In this document: piece after piece, positions 25,477 to 34,665 of the stretch
How the letters are laid out: each line of letters starts with the position of its first letter
How positions within the stretch are numbered: the stretch's first letter is position 1
NCBI GenBank assembly: GCA_039908525.1
Contig: JAMOAY010000004.1
Coordinates: forward strand, 1-64,000
From: Magnetaquicoccus sp039908525
GTDB lineage: Bacteria > Pseudomonadota > Magnetococcia > Magnetococcales > Magnetaquicoccaceae
Direction: 5' to 3'
DNA length: 64,000 bases
Program-made: the position numbers and the translations under genes
Notes under the pieces: model-generated
Seen by the model: only the letters and a program-made list of their open reading frames with translations
The model's database searches: none
Told to the model about the DNA's origin: nothing

Positions 25477-28170
25477 TCACGGATCGACCGTCTGCTGCAG
25501 GCACAGATGGCGCCGTTTTACTCTGTGGTCATGGATTTCCAACATTTTCCAGTGAACGATGGGAATTTTGAGGATATCTGCCTGGTCCAGTCGGTACAGA
25601 CTGGTGGTCACCCTCGCCACAGCGGTCCAGGGGCTGGGCTCACGGGTCAAGTAGGAGTCCTCCCCAAAAAAACCGGTTGGCCCCACCGTATCAACACGGC
25701 AGCCCTTCGCATCGGTCAGGAGAACCTGTCCGTCCACCACCAGCCAAAGCCGATGCTGCTGCGCAAGGGGAATCTCCTCCCCCGCATGAACGGTCACCCA
25801 CTCCATCTGCCTGGCGATGTGGACCTGTCGAAAGGTGGTCTGTTCCCCCAGAATGGCCGTCTTGCGCAAAAACTGCAGCTTGTCCATCACCGCTCCCAGA
25901 TGGTCCAACATGCCATTGTTTTCCAGGAATGCCTTGAACAGGAAGGTTGGCAGGCGAATGACCGTGCAATGGGAGACGGCTCGGTAGGTAGCTTTGCTGT
26001 CCGTGGCAAGACCGAGCAAAGAGTGTACCCCCAGCAGAGAACCGAAAGGCAGGTGGCTGTGAATGCCGGCCTGGGTGTCCAGATAGGAGACCGCACCGGA
26101 CAGCACCATCTCCACGTAATCCGTCTGCTGCCCATCCCGGTTGCGGTGGATGATGGTACCCGCGTTGTAGTTCACCAAATCACAGTTGAGCAGCATGTGG
26201 ATCTGATCGATCTTGACCTGCGGGAACAGATTGCTGATAAAACGGAATGCCCGCTGGCGCAAATAGTCCTGCTGCCCCTCAATCAGCACATCCAGGGCGC
26301 CGAAATAGGATTCAGAGCCCATTTCCATCTCATACGGGGTCAACTTGCGGGCCGTATGGGCCAGCACCAACCGGCTGGAGCTGTCCTGGCAGAAATCCTC
26401 AGCCACCCCATGGATGAGCCCACCCCCTATATCCAGTTTTTTCAGATCGGCGGCCAACAGATAGTTGTGCTTGACCTGCTCCATGAAGGCCGCCGGCACA
26501 TCCGCCGGACCCTCCCCCGTCATCTGGTCCAGCATCTCGAACGAGGTGAGGTCGGCCCAATGGGCATAGGTCCGATACCCATCCCCGGCCAGGGCACGAA
26601 ACATGAGAATGGTATTCTCGACCGGATGGGGCGAATACAGGGGCATCACCTCCAGGCCATCACAATCGGTCCATTGGTCGGCCACCAGATCGTGAATCTC
26701 AAAAAATTCCGCAAATTTTTCCTCGGGCAGGGATGTCAAAGCGGCAAATTTTTTGGTGACCGAGGCACGCACCAAAGGGGTCGCATAGTATTTGAGCCGA
26801 TGGTCTGAATGGATCAAGGCGGGCAGACCGGCAAAATGGTCATCGTGGCCATGGGTCTGAAAGATCCCTTCCACCTCGCTGACATCCATGCCCAGGGCGG
26901 TCAGAATCTGCAACACCGTCGGGCTGACATCCACCAGGTAGACCCGTCCCTGGAAGGTGATGATGCTGCCCATGCTGGGCCGGTTGATATCCCAGCCATC
27001 CCCCTCACCGGTGTGCAGCACAGCAAAATAGTGTTGCTGTATGCGGTGCCGGCCCAGCGGATAGGGTGCCTCGAACACCACATTGGGCGGCAGGTTCAGG
27101 TCGATGTCGGCATGCTCTCCCCGGTAGGCAAAACGGTACTGGTTGAAACCGGTGCGCTGAACCGTCACACCGTTGCGAATAGCGACCGGCTCCGTTTCGA
27201 CCTCCAACGTATCCAGAAAATCTTCCGGGGAGCGGATGCGGCCAAAAGCAAATTTGCGCTTGATGCGCATCATGGTCTCTGCCAACTGCGGTTCCACACC
27301 ACACGCCAGCAACTCTTCCATGCTGATCAGGCCGTAGTTGCCCCGATGAATATAGGCCAACTGCGCCCGCACTTGACTGGCCGTGCCGATCAACAACGGC
27401 TTGACGCCGGTGTTGTTGGGATGGTTGGGCAGGATCATCCCCTGGCGGTAGAGCATTTGCAACACAGGAAACTCGGAAAGGTTGACAAATCCCCCATGCT
27501 GCAGGGAGAGATCCGACAAGAGGATCGCGTTGGGGCCCGTTTCAAAGGTGACCCCCTGACGGTGGGCCGTACGGATCAACCCCTGCCGAACCAAGTGTTT
27601 GACCACCTCGCCCGGACAGCCGCACAGAATGTAGAGTCCCGCCTCTGGAATCTGCAACCAAAACACCCCAGGCGTTACCTGAATCACCAACAGGTTGTGC
27701 ATGGCAGAGCGCAACGCCTGTTGAGCCTCCTCCATGGCCGCAGTACGCTCTTGCACCAGCTGTTCAATCCTGCGGTTGTGGCTTGCCAGAGCCAGATGAC
27801 TGCGAACCCGAACCAGCAGGGTGGGGGGCGTGATCGGCTTGTTGAGAAAATCCACGGCGCCCAACTCCAGGCCATACACCTCATCCTCGATCCTGCGGGT
27901 GGCGGTCACAAAAATGACGGGGATCTGGGCCGTATCCGGGTCGGCCTTGAGCAGCTTGCAAACCTCAAAGCCATCCATCGTCGGCATCCGAACATCCAAC
28001 AGGATGAGGTCCGGCAACTCCTGCCGGGCCAGTTCCAGAGTCACCTCTCCGGAATGGGCCACCAGCACCTGATACTCCGCGCGCAGCCACTCCTGCAGCA
28101 ACACGGTATTGCCGATTTCGTCATCAACAACCAGAATCTTGGGACGGTCCAGGGGCATGGTGCACGGCAT
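25477..28170 (-). CDS. REC / metallo-beta-lactamase / cyclic-nucleotide-binding multidomain protein
   Basis: This gene encodes 897 residues. Residues 11-125 form a response-regulator receiver (acidic DD at 16-17, phospho-Asp 59, Thr 89, Lys 111), and a short coiled coil follows (132-158). Residues 160-370 are of unknown fold. Residues 375-630 form a metallo-beta-lactamase domain with THGHDDH at 439-445 and further candidate ligands His515, Asp540 and His605. Residues 655-765 and 780-880 look like two cyclic-nucleotide-binding (CRP-like) domains: the first has VEMVLSGAVSYLDTQ and GVHSLLG, the second VHAGEEIPLAQQHRLWLVVDG and GFFGEDSYLT. No DNA-binding domain is seen. The layout suggests a phosphorylation- and ligand-controlled metallohydrolase or redox enzyme; the substrate is unknown. 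No kinase gene is adjacent. The start could be the ATG four codons inside. Confidence 0.8.
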   Translation of the reverse strand: MPCTMPLDRPKILVVDDEIGNTVLLQEWLRAEYQVLVAHSGEVTLELARQELPDLILLDVRMPTMDGFEVCKLLKADPDTAQIPVIFVTATRRIEDEVYGLELGAVDFLNKPITPPTLLVRVRSHLALASHNRRIEQLVQERTAAMEEAQQALRSAMHNLLVIQVTPGVFWLQIPEAGLYILCGCPGEVVKHLVRQGLIRTAHRQGVTFETGPNAILLSDLSLQHGGFVNLSEFPVLQMLYRQGMILPNHPNNTGVKPLLIGTASQVRAQLAYIHRGNYGLISMEELLACGVEPQLAETMMRIKRKFAFGRIRSPEDFLDTLEVETEPVAIRNGVTVQRTGFNQYRFAYRGEHADIDLNLPPNVVFEAPYPLGRHRIQQHYFAVLHTGEGDGWDINRPSMGSIITFQGRVYLVDVSPTVLQILTALGMDVSEVEGIFQTHGHDDHFAGLPALIHSDHRLKYYATPLVRASVTKKFAALTSLPEEKFAEFFEIHDLVADQWTDCDGLEVMPLYSPHPVENTILMFRALAGDGYRTYAHWADLTSFEMLDQMTGEGPADVPAAFMEQVKHNYLLAADLKKLDIGGGLIHGVAEDFCQDSSSRLVLAHTARKLTPYEMEMGSESYFGALDVLIEGQQDYLRQRAFRFISNLFPQVKIDQIHMLLNCDLVNYNAGTIIHRNRDGQQTDYVEMVLSGAVSYLDTQAGIHSHLPFGSLLGVHSLLGLATDSKATYRAVSHCTVIRLPTFLFKAFLENNGMLDHLGAVMDKLQFLRKTAILGEQTTFRQVHIARQMEWVTVHAGEEIPLAQQHRLWLVVDGQVLLTDAKGCRVDTVGPTGFFGEDSYLTREPSPWTAVARVTTSLYRLDQADILKIPIVHWKMLEIHDHRVKRRHLCLQQTVDP

Positions 28171-28424
28171 CCTATTGTGGAACCCTCGCGGGGAGCCAAT
28201 TCCATACGGTGCGGGTCAAAGGACTGGTTCGCAGAGCGACTTGCGCACGGTGCCGGCCCATACGAGAGCCGTCGCCCGCAAGCTTGCAACAAGAGTACCA
28301 GACGGTGCAGTATAGCAAAAACAGCCTCTCTTGTCCATATCGGTTGCTGCCAGAACCAGAGTTGACCAATGGTGACACGGCATCACGCACCACAACAGAC
28401 ACCCCCTGACAGGCGGAGGAGTCC

Positions 28425-29129
28425 ATGCAGCTTTCCATCATCATCCCCACCCTCAACGAGGCGGAACGGTTGCCCGCCTGGCTGCCCCATCTGATGCCGT
28501 TGCACACCCAGGGCGCGGAGATCATTGTGGTGGATGGTGGCAGTCACGATGCCTCGAGCGCCATCGTCCGCCAGTGGGGTGCGACCCTCCTGATCACCCC
28601 TCCCGGGCGCGGCGTCCAAATGAATGCCGGGGCCCGGCTTGCCCAGGGAGAGCTTCTGCTGTTTTTGCACGCAGACACCTGTCTTCCTGCCCACTGGCAG
28701 GTGGCGGACACGCTTGCGCGCATGAAAAGCGGGCAACAGGTCTGGGGACGCTTTGCCGTCACCATCCAGGGAGGCCCCCGCATGCTGCGCCTGGTTGCCT
28801 GGATGATGAATCTCCGTTCCTGCCTGACCGGTGTTGCCACTGGTGACCAGGCCATTTTTGTCCAGCGCAAGGCCTTTCTGCACGTGGGAGGATATCCCGA
28901 GCAACCTTTGATGGAGGACATCGCCTTGTCCAAACGCCTGCGCGCCCTTTCGTCCCCCTTGTGCCTGAGGGAACGGGTGACAACGTCAGGGCGCAGGTGG
29001 GAAAAATTCGGTGTCTGGCACACCATCGGCTTGATGTGGCGACTGCGCTGGGCCTACTGGCGCGGTGTGCCGGCCACCGTGCTGGCCGAACGCTACCCGG
29101 TACAAAACGACCGGGCCGATGCCCCTTGA
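28425..29129 (+). CDS. Family 2 glycosyltransferase (TIGR04283-like)
   Basis: This 234-residue cytoplasmic or membrane-associated GT-A enzyme begins LSIIIPTLNEAERLPAWLPH, with VVDGGSHDASSAIVRQWGA and a DxD-type site in LLFLHADTCLPAHW. WGRFAVTI and the acceptor-side GDQAIFVQRKAFLHVGGYPE-QPLMEDIALSKRL follow. These features match the 'rSAM/selenodomain-associated' transferase family; the sugar and acceptor are unknown. GGAGGAGT precedes the ATG. It is divergent from the REC/MBL gene (254 bases between them, with no other recognisable element) and convergent, 15 bases away, with the ABC permease gene. Confidence 0.85.
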   Translation: MQLSIIIPTLNEAERLPAWLPHLMPLHTQGAEIIVVDGGSHDASSAIVRQWGATLLITPPGRGVQMNAGARLAQGELLLFLHADTCLPAHWQVADTLARMKSGQQVWGRFAVTIQGGPRMLRLVAWMMNLRSCLTGVATGDQAIFVQRKAFLHVGGYPEQPLMEDIALSKRLRALSSPLCLRERVTTSGRRWEKFGVWHTIGLMWRLRWAYWRGVPATVLAERYPVQNDRADAP

Positions 29130-29144
29130 TCTCCTTCCTGCTTC

Positions 29145-31094
29145 TCAGCGTCCCATCTTGTCACCCACCGGCTGCCGCCCATCCCCATGCAGCAGATCGG
29201 AGGGGGCGGTACCGGGCCGCAGGGGCAGGCGCAGCAACAACAGCAAAGTGACCACCAGGACCGCCAGGAAAACCTCCCCCACGGTCAGCAGGATGGGTTG
29301 CCAGGGCAGGGGCAGGATCTCAAAGTCATACCCGGGAGGCAGCAGATCCTGGTAATGTCGGACGATGCTTTTGAAACCATCATCCAGCAGCAGGCGAAGC
29401 AAGGGAATGAAGACAAACACGGCGGCCAATCCCCCCACACCCGTCGCCAGCACCATCTGCCAGATCAGTTTGGCATAGATGCCCGCCCAGGTGAAACCTC
29501 GGCTGAGCAGGATGCCGTAATGATGGCGACGATGACCGATCAGGGTTCCCACCTGCGCCAAAAGCAGCGCCGACAAAAACAGACCAAAGGTCAGGGCGTA
29601 GGCCGGCACCATGGTGGCGAGCAGGTCACTCAACAGGTTGAAGCGGTTCAGGGCATCCTGATACATGGTCTGGATGCTCAGGGCGTGGAGGTTGTCCGGG
29701 GTACGCAGGGCCAACAGGCTCTGAATGCCTCGACTCAGGCGGGTCGGGTCCGGAACATAGACATGAACGGCCGCCAACGAGCTTCCATCACTGGTGACGT
29801 CCCAGGGAACCAGCAGCGGAGTCAGGGGCTGATTGGGGCGGGGCTCCTCGGGGCACAGGGTGCCACGCAAGGCGTTGGAACGCGGCAGACGCTGGCAGGG
29901 TAACCACAAGCGGTTGTTGTTGTCGTGGTTCAAGGTGTCCCAAAGCTCCGGGGGACCCCCATCCCGTGACAAGGGTTGCAGGGGTTTGTCCCCAATCTTG
30001 AGAGGCAGGGAGTCGATGCCGGCGGGTCTGGGACACAACTCCTCCCGAACCCGGGGCAGATCGCTCAAACCGGTTGCCGCCACCGCCGTGTGCACACAGC
30101 GTTCGTAACCGGTCAGGGCATCCTTGGGGAACGACGGGGAGTGCAACCAGTGGTACGATGCATCGTCCCCCCTGCCCTGGGTCAAGGGGTCGTAACGCAG
30201 ATCCGGAAAATGGTAAGCCGCCAGCAGGGCATGGTAGGTGGAGAGGGGAAACAGAAAAGCCACCTTCTCCATGCTGGGAATATGGTGGACCCAACGCACC
30301 TGAAAAGGCAACAGCTCCTCGCGATTGCCAACCGTCACCTTGAGCCACAGGGTACTCAAGGCATTTTTCAGATCCCCCTGGGGCAGCTTGGCCGGCAAGC
30401 GGCGCAATTTTTTCTGTTGCAGAGCAGGCTGCACGGCCTCCCGATAGGCGGCATAGTCAAACTGCCGCACAAACAGGGACTCGCTCAACACCACCGTCAG
30501 GGGCAACCCCTGCCAGCCATGGGCAACCGGAGGTTCCCTGCCCACCGGCGGAGTCTCCGTCGCACCGCCCTCCGGCGACACGGAGGGCGCAGGGGTAACC
30601 GCCTGGCTGTTGGCCAGTTTCCACAGAGGATCATCGGTATAGACCGCCCAGCCGACCCAGGGCACCCCCGAGCCCCAGATCCCCTCCACCGGCAGGCGCA
30701 CCTGCGGACTGTTGTCCGCCAGGCGGCGGTAGGGGTGCACGGAAATACCGAAGGACTCACCCGGCAGGCTTTTTTCCAGATCTTTCAGTCGATCCAGCAG
30801 GCTGGTCTGGATCCCCTCGTGATTTTCCCAGTGGGCCGTTACCCAAATCGGCACGCCGTAGGGACGCAAGGTGCCGAGAATGGCATCCGTAAAACGATCC
30901 ACCAGTCCGGCCCGGGTCCCTACCAACAACAACGCCATGCTCAGCACCAGCGACAGCAGCAAGGTCAGCCAAAAAAAATCCCGCCCACCCGCCACACACC
31001 CGAAACGAGCACAGACGAAGGAGCGCCAGAAGGCGCGACTCCCCATGGTGGCCCAAACGGGAAAAATTCGGAAAGATTTGCTTTTGTTGGCCAT
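29145..31094 (-). CDS. FtsX/MacB-like ABC transporter permease
   Basis: This gene encodes 649 residues with the topology of the FtsX/MacB/LolCE ('mechanotransmission') class. One N-terminal membrane helix (about 40-60) is followed by a very large extracytoplasmic domain (about 61-490) and three C-terminal helices (about 493-516, 541-568 and 599-621). The cytoplasmic loop between helices 2 and 3 (GHRRHHYGILLSRGFTWAGI) is the usual coupling segment to the ATPase. The periplasmic domain is larger than in LolC and not obviously related to known ones. It is the last gene of a four-gene operon. Such permeases usually relay ATP hydrolysis to periplasmic partners rather than move a substrate through the membrane. 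Confidence 0.78.
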   Translation of the reverse strand: MANKSKSFRIFPVWATMGSRAFWRSFVCARFGCVAGGRDFFWLTLLLSLVLSMALLLVGTRAGLVDRFTDAILGTLRPYGVPIWVTAHWENHEGIQTSLLDRLKDLEKSLPGESFGISVHPYRRLADNSPQVRLPVEGIWGSGVPWVGWAVYTDDPLWKLANSQAVTPAPSVSPEGGATETPPVGREPPVAHGWQGLPLTVVLSESLFVRQFDYAAYREAVQPALQQKKLRRLPAKLPQGDLKNALSTLWLKVTVGNREELLPFQVRWVHHIPSMEKVAFLFPLSTYHALLAAYHFPDLRYDPLTQGRGDDASYHWLHSPSFPKDALTGYERCVHTAVAATGLSDLPRVREELCPRPAGIDSLPLKIGDKPLQPLSRDGGPPELWDTLNHDNNNRLWLPCQRLPRSNALRGTLCPEEPRPNQPLTPLLVPWDVTSDGSSLAAVHVYVPDPTRLSRGIQSLLALRTPDNLHALSIQTMYQDALNRFNLLSDLLATMVPAYALTFGLFLSALLLAQVGTLIGHRRHHYGILLSRGFTWAGIYAKLIWQMVLATGVGGLAAVFVFIPLLRLLLDDGFKSIVRHYQDLLPPGYDFEILPLPWQPILLTVGEVFLAVLVVTLLLLLRLPLRPGTAPSDLLHGDGRQPVGDKMGR

Positions 31095-31136
31095 GATGCT
31101 TTATTCAGAGGGGTGCAAGTGTTTGAAGAGGGTGGC

Positions 31137-31940
31137 TCAAGGTATGTGCAAGGGTTCGGTCGCGTTGCCTTTCTTGCCCCCTTTCAGGCGCAGGAGGCAG
31201 CGGTTATTGGCAACCATCAGCCAGTGACTGACCCGCGGGTCGATGGCATCCGAACGGTGATGAGTGACCCAGATCACCATCCGATTGCCTTTGGCCAGCC
31301 AACGGTCCACCAGATCCATCACCTCCTGGCGGGTCTCCGCATCCAGGTTGCCGGTCGGTTCGTCGGCAAACAGGACGTAGGGATCGTGGATCATCGCCTG
31401 GGCAAGGGCCACCCGCTGGAACTGACCACCGGACAACTCATTGGGGAACCGCTCCAGAAACTCCTCCGGGGTGGTCTCCTCGATCCGCGCCCCGGACTCA
31501 TCCCGCAACAGCACCCGGTCCATGGCCGCGTGCACCCGGCGGTCCATCTCGGCATGGGAGAGCCCTCCCAGCAACTCCAAAGGGTAGCGCAGGTTCTCCC
31601 GCACCCGCAGGTAAGGGGTCAGGGTGCTGTTCTGATAGGCAAAACCAAAACAGTGGCGGCGAATCTGGGTCAGGTCCAGGGAGGACTCCTCCCGATCCAA
31701 CCCTTTGGCACCCCACACGGCCCGATTGCCATCGGGAAAGGTCCAGCGGACCGTCCCCTCGCTGGGCCGTTTGAGGAAGGTCAACAGGTAGAGCAGGGTG
31801 CTCTTGCCGCTGCCACTGCGACCCAGAACCGGCAAGCGGCCGGAAATCAGTTCGCTCTCCAGTTTCAAACCACCGATGTTCAGGTTGAACGCATTGCCCC
31901 AGGTGACCGTGGCCGTGCGTACCTGTACGCCCCAACTCAT
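31137..31940 (-). CDS. ABC transporter ATPase of the LolD/FtsE/MacB type
   Basis: This gene encodes 267 residues. Walker A is LGRSGSGKST (39-48), the Q-loop Gln is at 103 (FAYQNSTLTPYLRVRENL), the signature LSGGQFQRVALAQAM starts at 169, and Walker B VLFADEPTGNLD lies at 189-200, with the switch His in WVTHHRSDAI. The 'FAYQ...L-P-LRVRENL' and 'EPTGNLD' forms are typical of the LolD/MacB/FtsE branch. Its ATG overlaps the vWA stop by four bases and the permease follows after 42 bases, so it is clearly the partner of that permease. An unusual 30-residue insert lies between Walker A and the Q-loop (WTFPDGNRAVWGAKGLDREE). Confidence 0.9.
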   Translation of the reverse strand: MSWGVQVRTATVTWGNAFNLNIGGLKLESELISGRLPVLGRSGSGKSTLLYLLTFLKRPSEGTVRWTFPDGNRAVWGAKGLDREESSLDLTQIRRHCFGFAYQNSTLTPYLRVRENLRYPLELLGGLSHAEMDRRVHAAMDRVLLRDESGARIEETTPEEFLERFPNELSGGQFQRVALAQAMIHDPYVLFADEPTGNLDAETRQEVMDLVDRWLAKGNRMVIWVTHHRSDAIDPRVSHWLMVANNRCLLRLKGGKKGNATEPLHIP

Positions 31941-34573
31941 GGCAGAAACTCCTGTGGGATCCAGTAGCCTCGCCGCCCACCCAGGGTGTGGCCGTAATGG
32001 AAGGATTTATCCGGCCCCAGGGGCTCCCGCTGGATGGGCCCATCCACCTTGAGCAGGGCTCGACCGTTGGGGGTGGCGTCGGGACAACTGCGGGCCTGAT
32101 GGGTCGAGGCCTGGAAGGTGGGTTTGAAAAAGTCCCGCTCAATCACCTCCAGTATCTCCCTGGACTTGATGGCCCACAACGCCAGACGGCGCAGTTCACA
32201 CACAGGCACCGCCATCAAGGTCTGACCCTTGTTGTCCAGCAGCGGCTTTTTCTCCTTGTCCAGAACGACCAACCGACCGTCCTTGTTGCGTTCCGTCTGT
32301 TCCGCCGACAGGGCATTGACGTTGTAACTCAACAGGGGGCTGTGCCGTCTGACCGGCAGACCACCGCGGCGTTGGGCATACTCCGCCGGGGTCTCTCCCG
32401 CCACATCGATCGGCGGACGGCGGATCTCCTGTTGCAAACCCAGCACCATGGCACTGATCAGGGCACGGCGCAACTGGCTCTCCGGCAGATCAAAGTAACC
32501 TTCAAACCCCCGCAAAATACGGATCCAGGAGGAGAGTTCACCGCTGTTGATCCACAACTCCTCGACGATCTTGTCATCCGCCTCCACGTAGGCAATCTGG
32601 GTGGTATCGTAGACCCGCTTTTCGCACTGTTCCCCCAACTCGCCGCAGGCCCCCTGCTTGAGGATGTGCCAGTAGACGCCCGGAATGTCCACCCGCTCCC
32701 GGCGCAACCGTTCGATGACCGCCGTCAGCGCCGCGCCACCCCGCACATCCAGGATGATCTCGTTGATCAACTCGGAACTGGCCAACTTTTCCACCGTCTG
32801 CAACATGCGAGAGACCAGATTGTTCTCACCCATCTGGAACAGATGCTCCGCCACCTTGCTGGTGGCCGGCAGGCTGTTGGTCAGCAGATAACGGGACTGG
32901 GATGCAAACAGCTCATAGGCAGTATTGTAGGCGGTCGGATTCTTGACATGACTGGCCAGAGAAGGGGTGCGAATAAAAAACGGGATGATGTTGTTGCTCT
33001 TGCCGGCCGCCGCGTCCCCACCGCGCAGCAGCTGTGCCAACGTCTCCGACTTGACGAGATGCTTGTATTTCGGACCACGCACCGGGTGGTTTTCTTTGTA
33101 CCCGCTGTCCCCGATCATGAACAGCAGCTTGACATGATCCGGGCAGCCCGTCATGTCTTTCTTCAGTGCCTGTTCCAAACCGCCGAAACTGTTCTCTTCA
33201 TAATCATCCGCATCATCGCTGGTCACCTTGACCCGGGCGATGGCCTCCTGGAACTTTTCCAGGGACTGTTTCTGCTGCTCGGCATCCATGGTGCAGGTCT
33301 CCGGCAAGGGAAACCCTTCGCCGATCCCCTCACCCAACCCACCGACAATACGGCTGTCGGCATAGCCGTCCCGGTAGACCCGGAAGCCAAAACGGAACTG
33401 GGTTTCCCGGAACCCCTGGGTGTTTTTCAGGGAATGGATGATCTCCTGAATGACTCCCCGCTGCTTGTCTGTACCCCGTACCGCATCAATCGCCTGTTCC
33501 ATGCTGGCGGTGGCATCCAGGAGGAAAAAGATGTCGACCTGTTTTTTGGTGCTGAGGGACTGCACCTGAGGCAGGATCTCCTTGGCCAGGGAGGGTGCAA
33601 TGGCCACTGTATCACTGTCAATCCGCCGCGCCACCAGGCCGGGACGCGCCAGGGCGACCTTGTAGAAGCGCCGTCCTGCAGGGTTGGTCGCTCCGGGAGC
33701 CGCCGTCGCCAGCTCGTTGGGCGCAACATTCTCCCCGCGGGCATTGACCAGATCCAGAACCGGAATGCGCAAGGGGGATTGGAACCAGCTGCTGCCCCCT
33801 TCCACCGGTTGACACGCCTTCTGATCCTGACTCAAGGCATCGCCCAGCCGTTCATAGGTACAGACGGTGCCGTTGCCCTTGCCATCCGGGGCGCGCAGAT
33901 CCTCCCGGGGACGCAGGCTGAAAGCGTTGTTCCAGATAAAACCATCCTTTCTGGAGGCCCATCCCAACAACACATCATCCTCCTCCAACCGGTAACGATC
34001 CCCCAGGAGCACCGCCTGTTCGGTCTGGTCAAAGACAAAATACATATGAAAGCGGGAGGCACCCTCACGGCAATTGTCACGACCACCGACGCACTCTTTC
34101 AACTCGTTATCCTGGAACACCCGCACGGTTGGCTCCTTGTTGTCGGTGTCCCGGGCGGCTGTCGCGGTTTTGATAAAAAATTTCATCTCCAGGCCGGAAT
34201 CTCCCTTCACCGGTGTATTCTGGCAGAGCAGATCGCTCTTCTGTACCCAACCCACGGCGGGCTCTTTCTTCTTGAAACGGTGGGAGCGCACCTTCACCCG
34301 TTCCTTGCCCTCCTCGGTGATCTCCATCTGCTGGTTGAAGTCGAGACTGCCTTCCCGTTGGTTGCCGGTGACGTCGGCAAACAGGGGAGCATCCTGCCGC
34401 ACGGCACGGGCAACGCCTACCCACTTCAAACGACTGTTTTCGTAGAACCGGGAAAAATCCAATTTTGCGCAGCTCCCGGAGGCCTCATCCCCACCCCATG
34501 CGGGCGCCGCGCGAAGGAGCGGGACCAGGCAGAACAAAATGGCCAGGGAACCAAAAATGGGCTTAATTCTCAC
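31937..34573 (-). CDS. Exported von Willebrand factor A protein with SH3-like domain
   Basis: I chose the GTG at 34573 because GAGAGGG lies upstream and the product then starts with a clean signal peptide (VRIKPIFGSLAILFCLVPLL, cleavage near APAWG). It has 878 residues. Residues about 53-116 look like an SH3-type domain (GVARAVRQDAPLFADV, ending AVGWVQKSDLLC). A second GW motif occurs near 204-220 (VLLGWASRKDGFIWNNAF). The vWA domain begins about 345 with VDIFFLLDATASM; its DxTxS is a MIDAS-type metal site. The C-terminal 250 residues are largely helical and unassigned. The protein should be periplasmic and is operon-linked to the ATPase and permease, so it probably acts as their extracytoplasmic partner. 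Confidence 0.78.
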   Translation of the reverse strand: MRIKPIFGSLAILFCLVPLLRAAPAWGGDEASGSCAKLDFSRFYENSRLKWVGVARAVRQDAPLFADVTGNQREGSLDFNQQMEITEEGKERVKVRSHRFKKKEPAVGWVQKSDLLCQNTPVKGDSGLEMKFFIKTATAARDTDNKEPTVRVFQDNELKECVGGRDNCREGASRFHMYFVFDQTEQAVLLGDRYRLEEDDVLLGWASRKDGFIWNNAFSLRPREDLRAPDGKGNGTVCTYERLGDALSQDQKACQPVEGGSSWFQSPLRIPVLDLVNARGENVAPNELATAAPGATNPAGRRFYKVALARPGLVARRIDSDTVAIAPSLAKEILPQVQSLSTKKQVDIFFLLDATASMEQAIDAVRGTDKQRGVIQEIIHSLKNTQGFRETQFRFGFRVYRDGYADSRIVGGLGEGIGEGFPLPETCTMDAEQQKQSLEKFQEAIARVKVTSDDADDYEENSFGGLEQALKKDMTGCPDHVKLLFMIGDSGYKENHPVRGPKYKHLVKSETLAQLLRGGDAAAGKSNNIIPFFIRTPSLASHVKNPTAYNTAYELFASQSRYLLTNSLPATSKVAEHLFQMGENNLVSRMLQTVEKLASSELINEIILDVRGGAALTAVIERLRRERVDIPGVYWHILKQGACGELGEQCEKRVYDTTQIAYVEADDKIVEELWINSGELSSWIRILRGFEGYFDLPESQLRRALISAMVLGLQQEIRRPPIDVAGETPAEYAQRRGGLPVRRHSPLLSYNVNALSAEQTERNKDGRLVVLDKEKKPLLDNKGQTLMAVPVCELRRLALWAIKSREILEVIERDFFKPTFQASTHQARSCPDATPNGRALLKVDGPIQREPLGPDKSFHYGHTLGGRRGYWIPQEFLP

Positions 34574-34665
34574 GGTAATAGATCCCTCTCGATCAAGGAT
34601 ATGAAACACAAGTCCAGCCATTCCAGCATGTGCCGGAGGCAGGATATGGGAATCCGCAACTTTAT

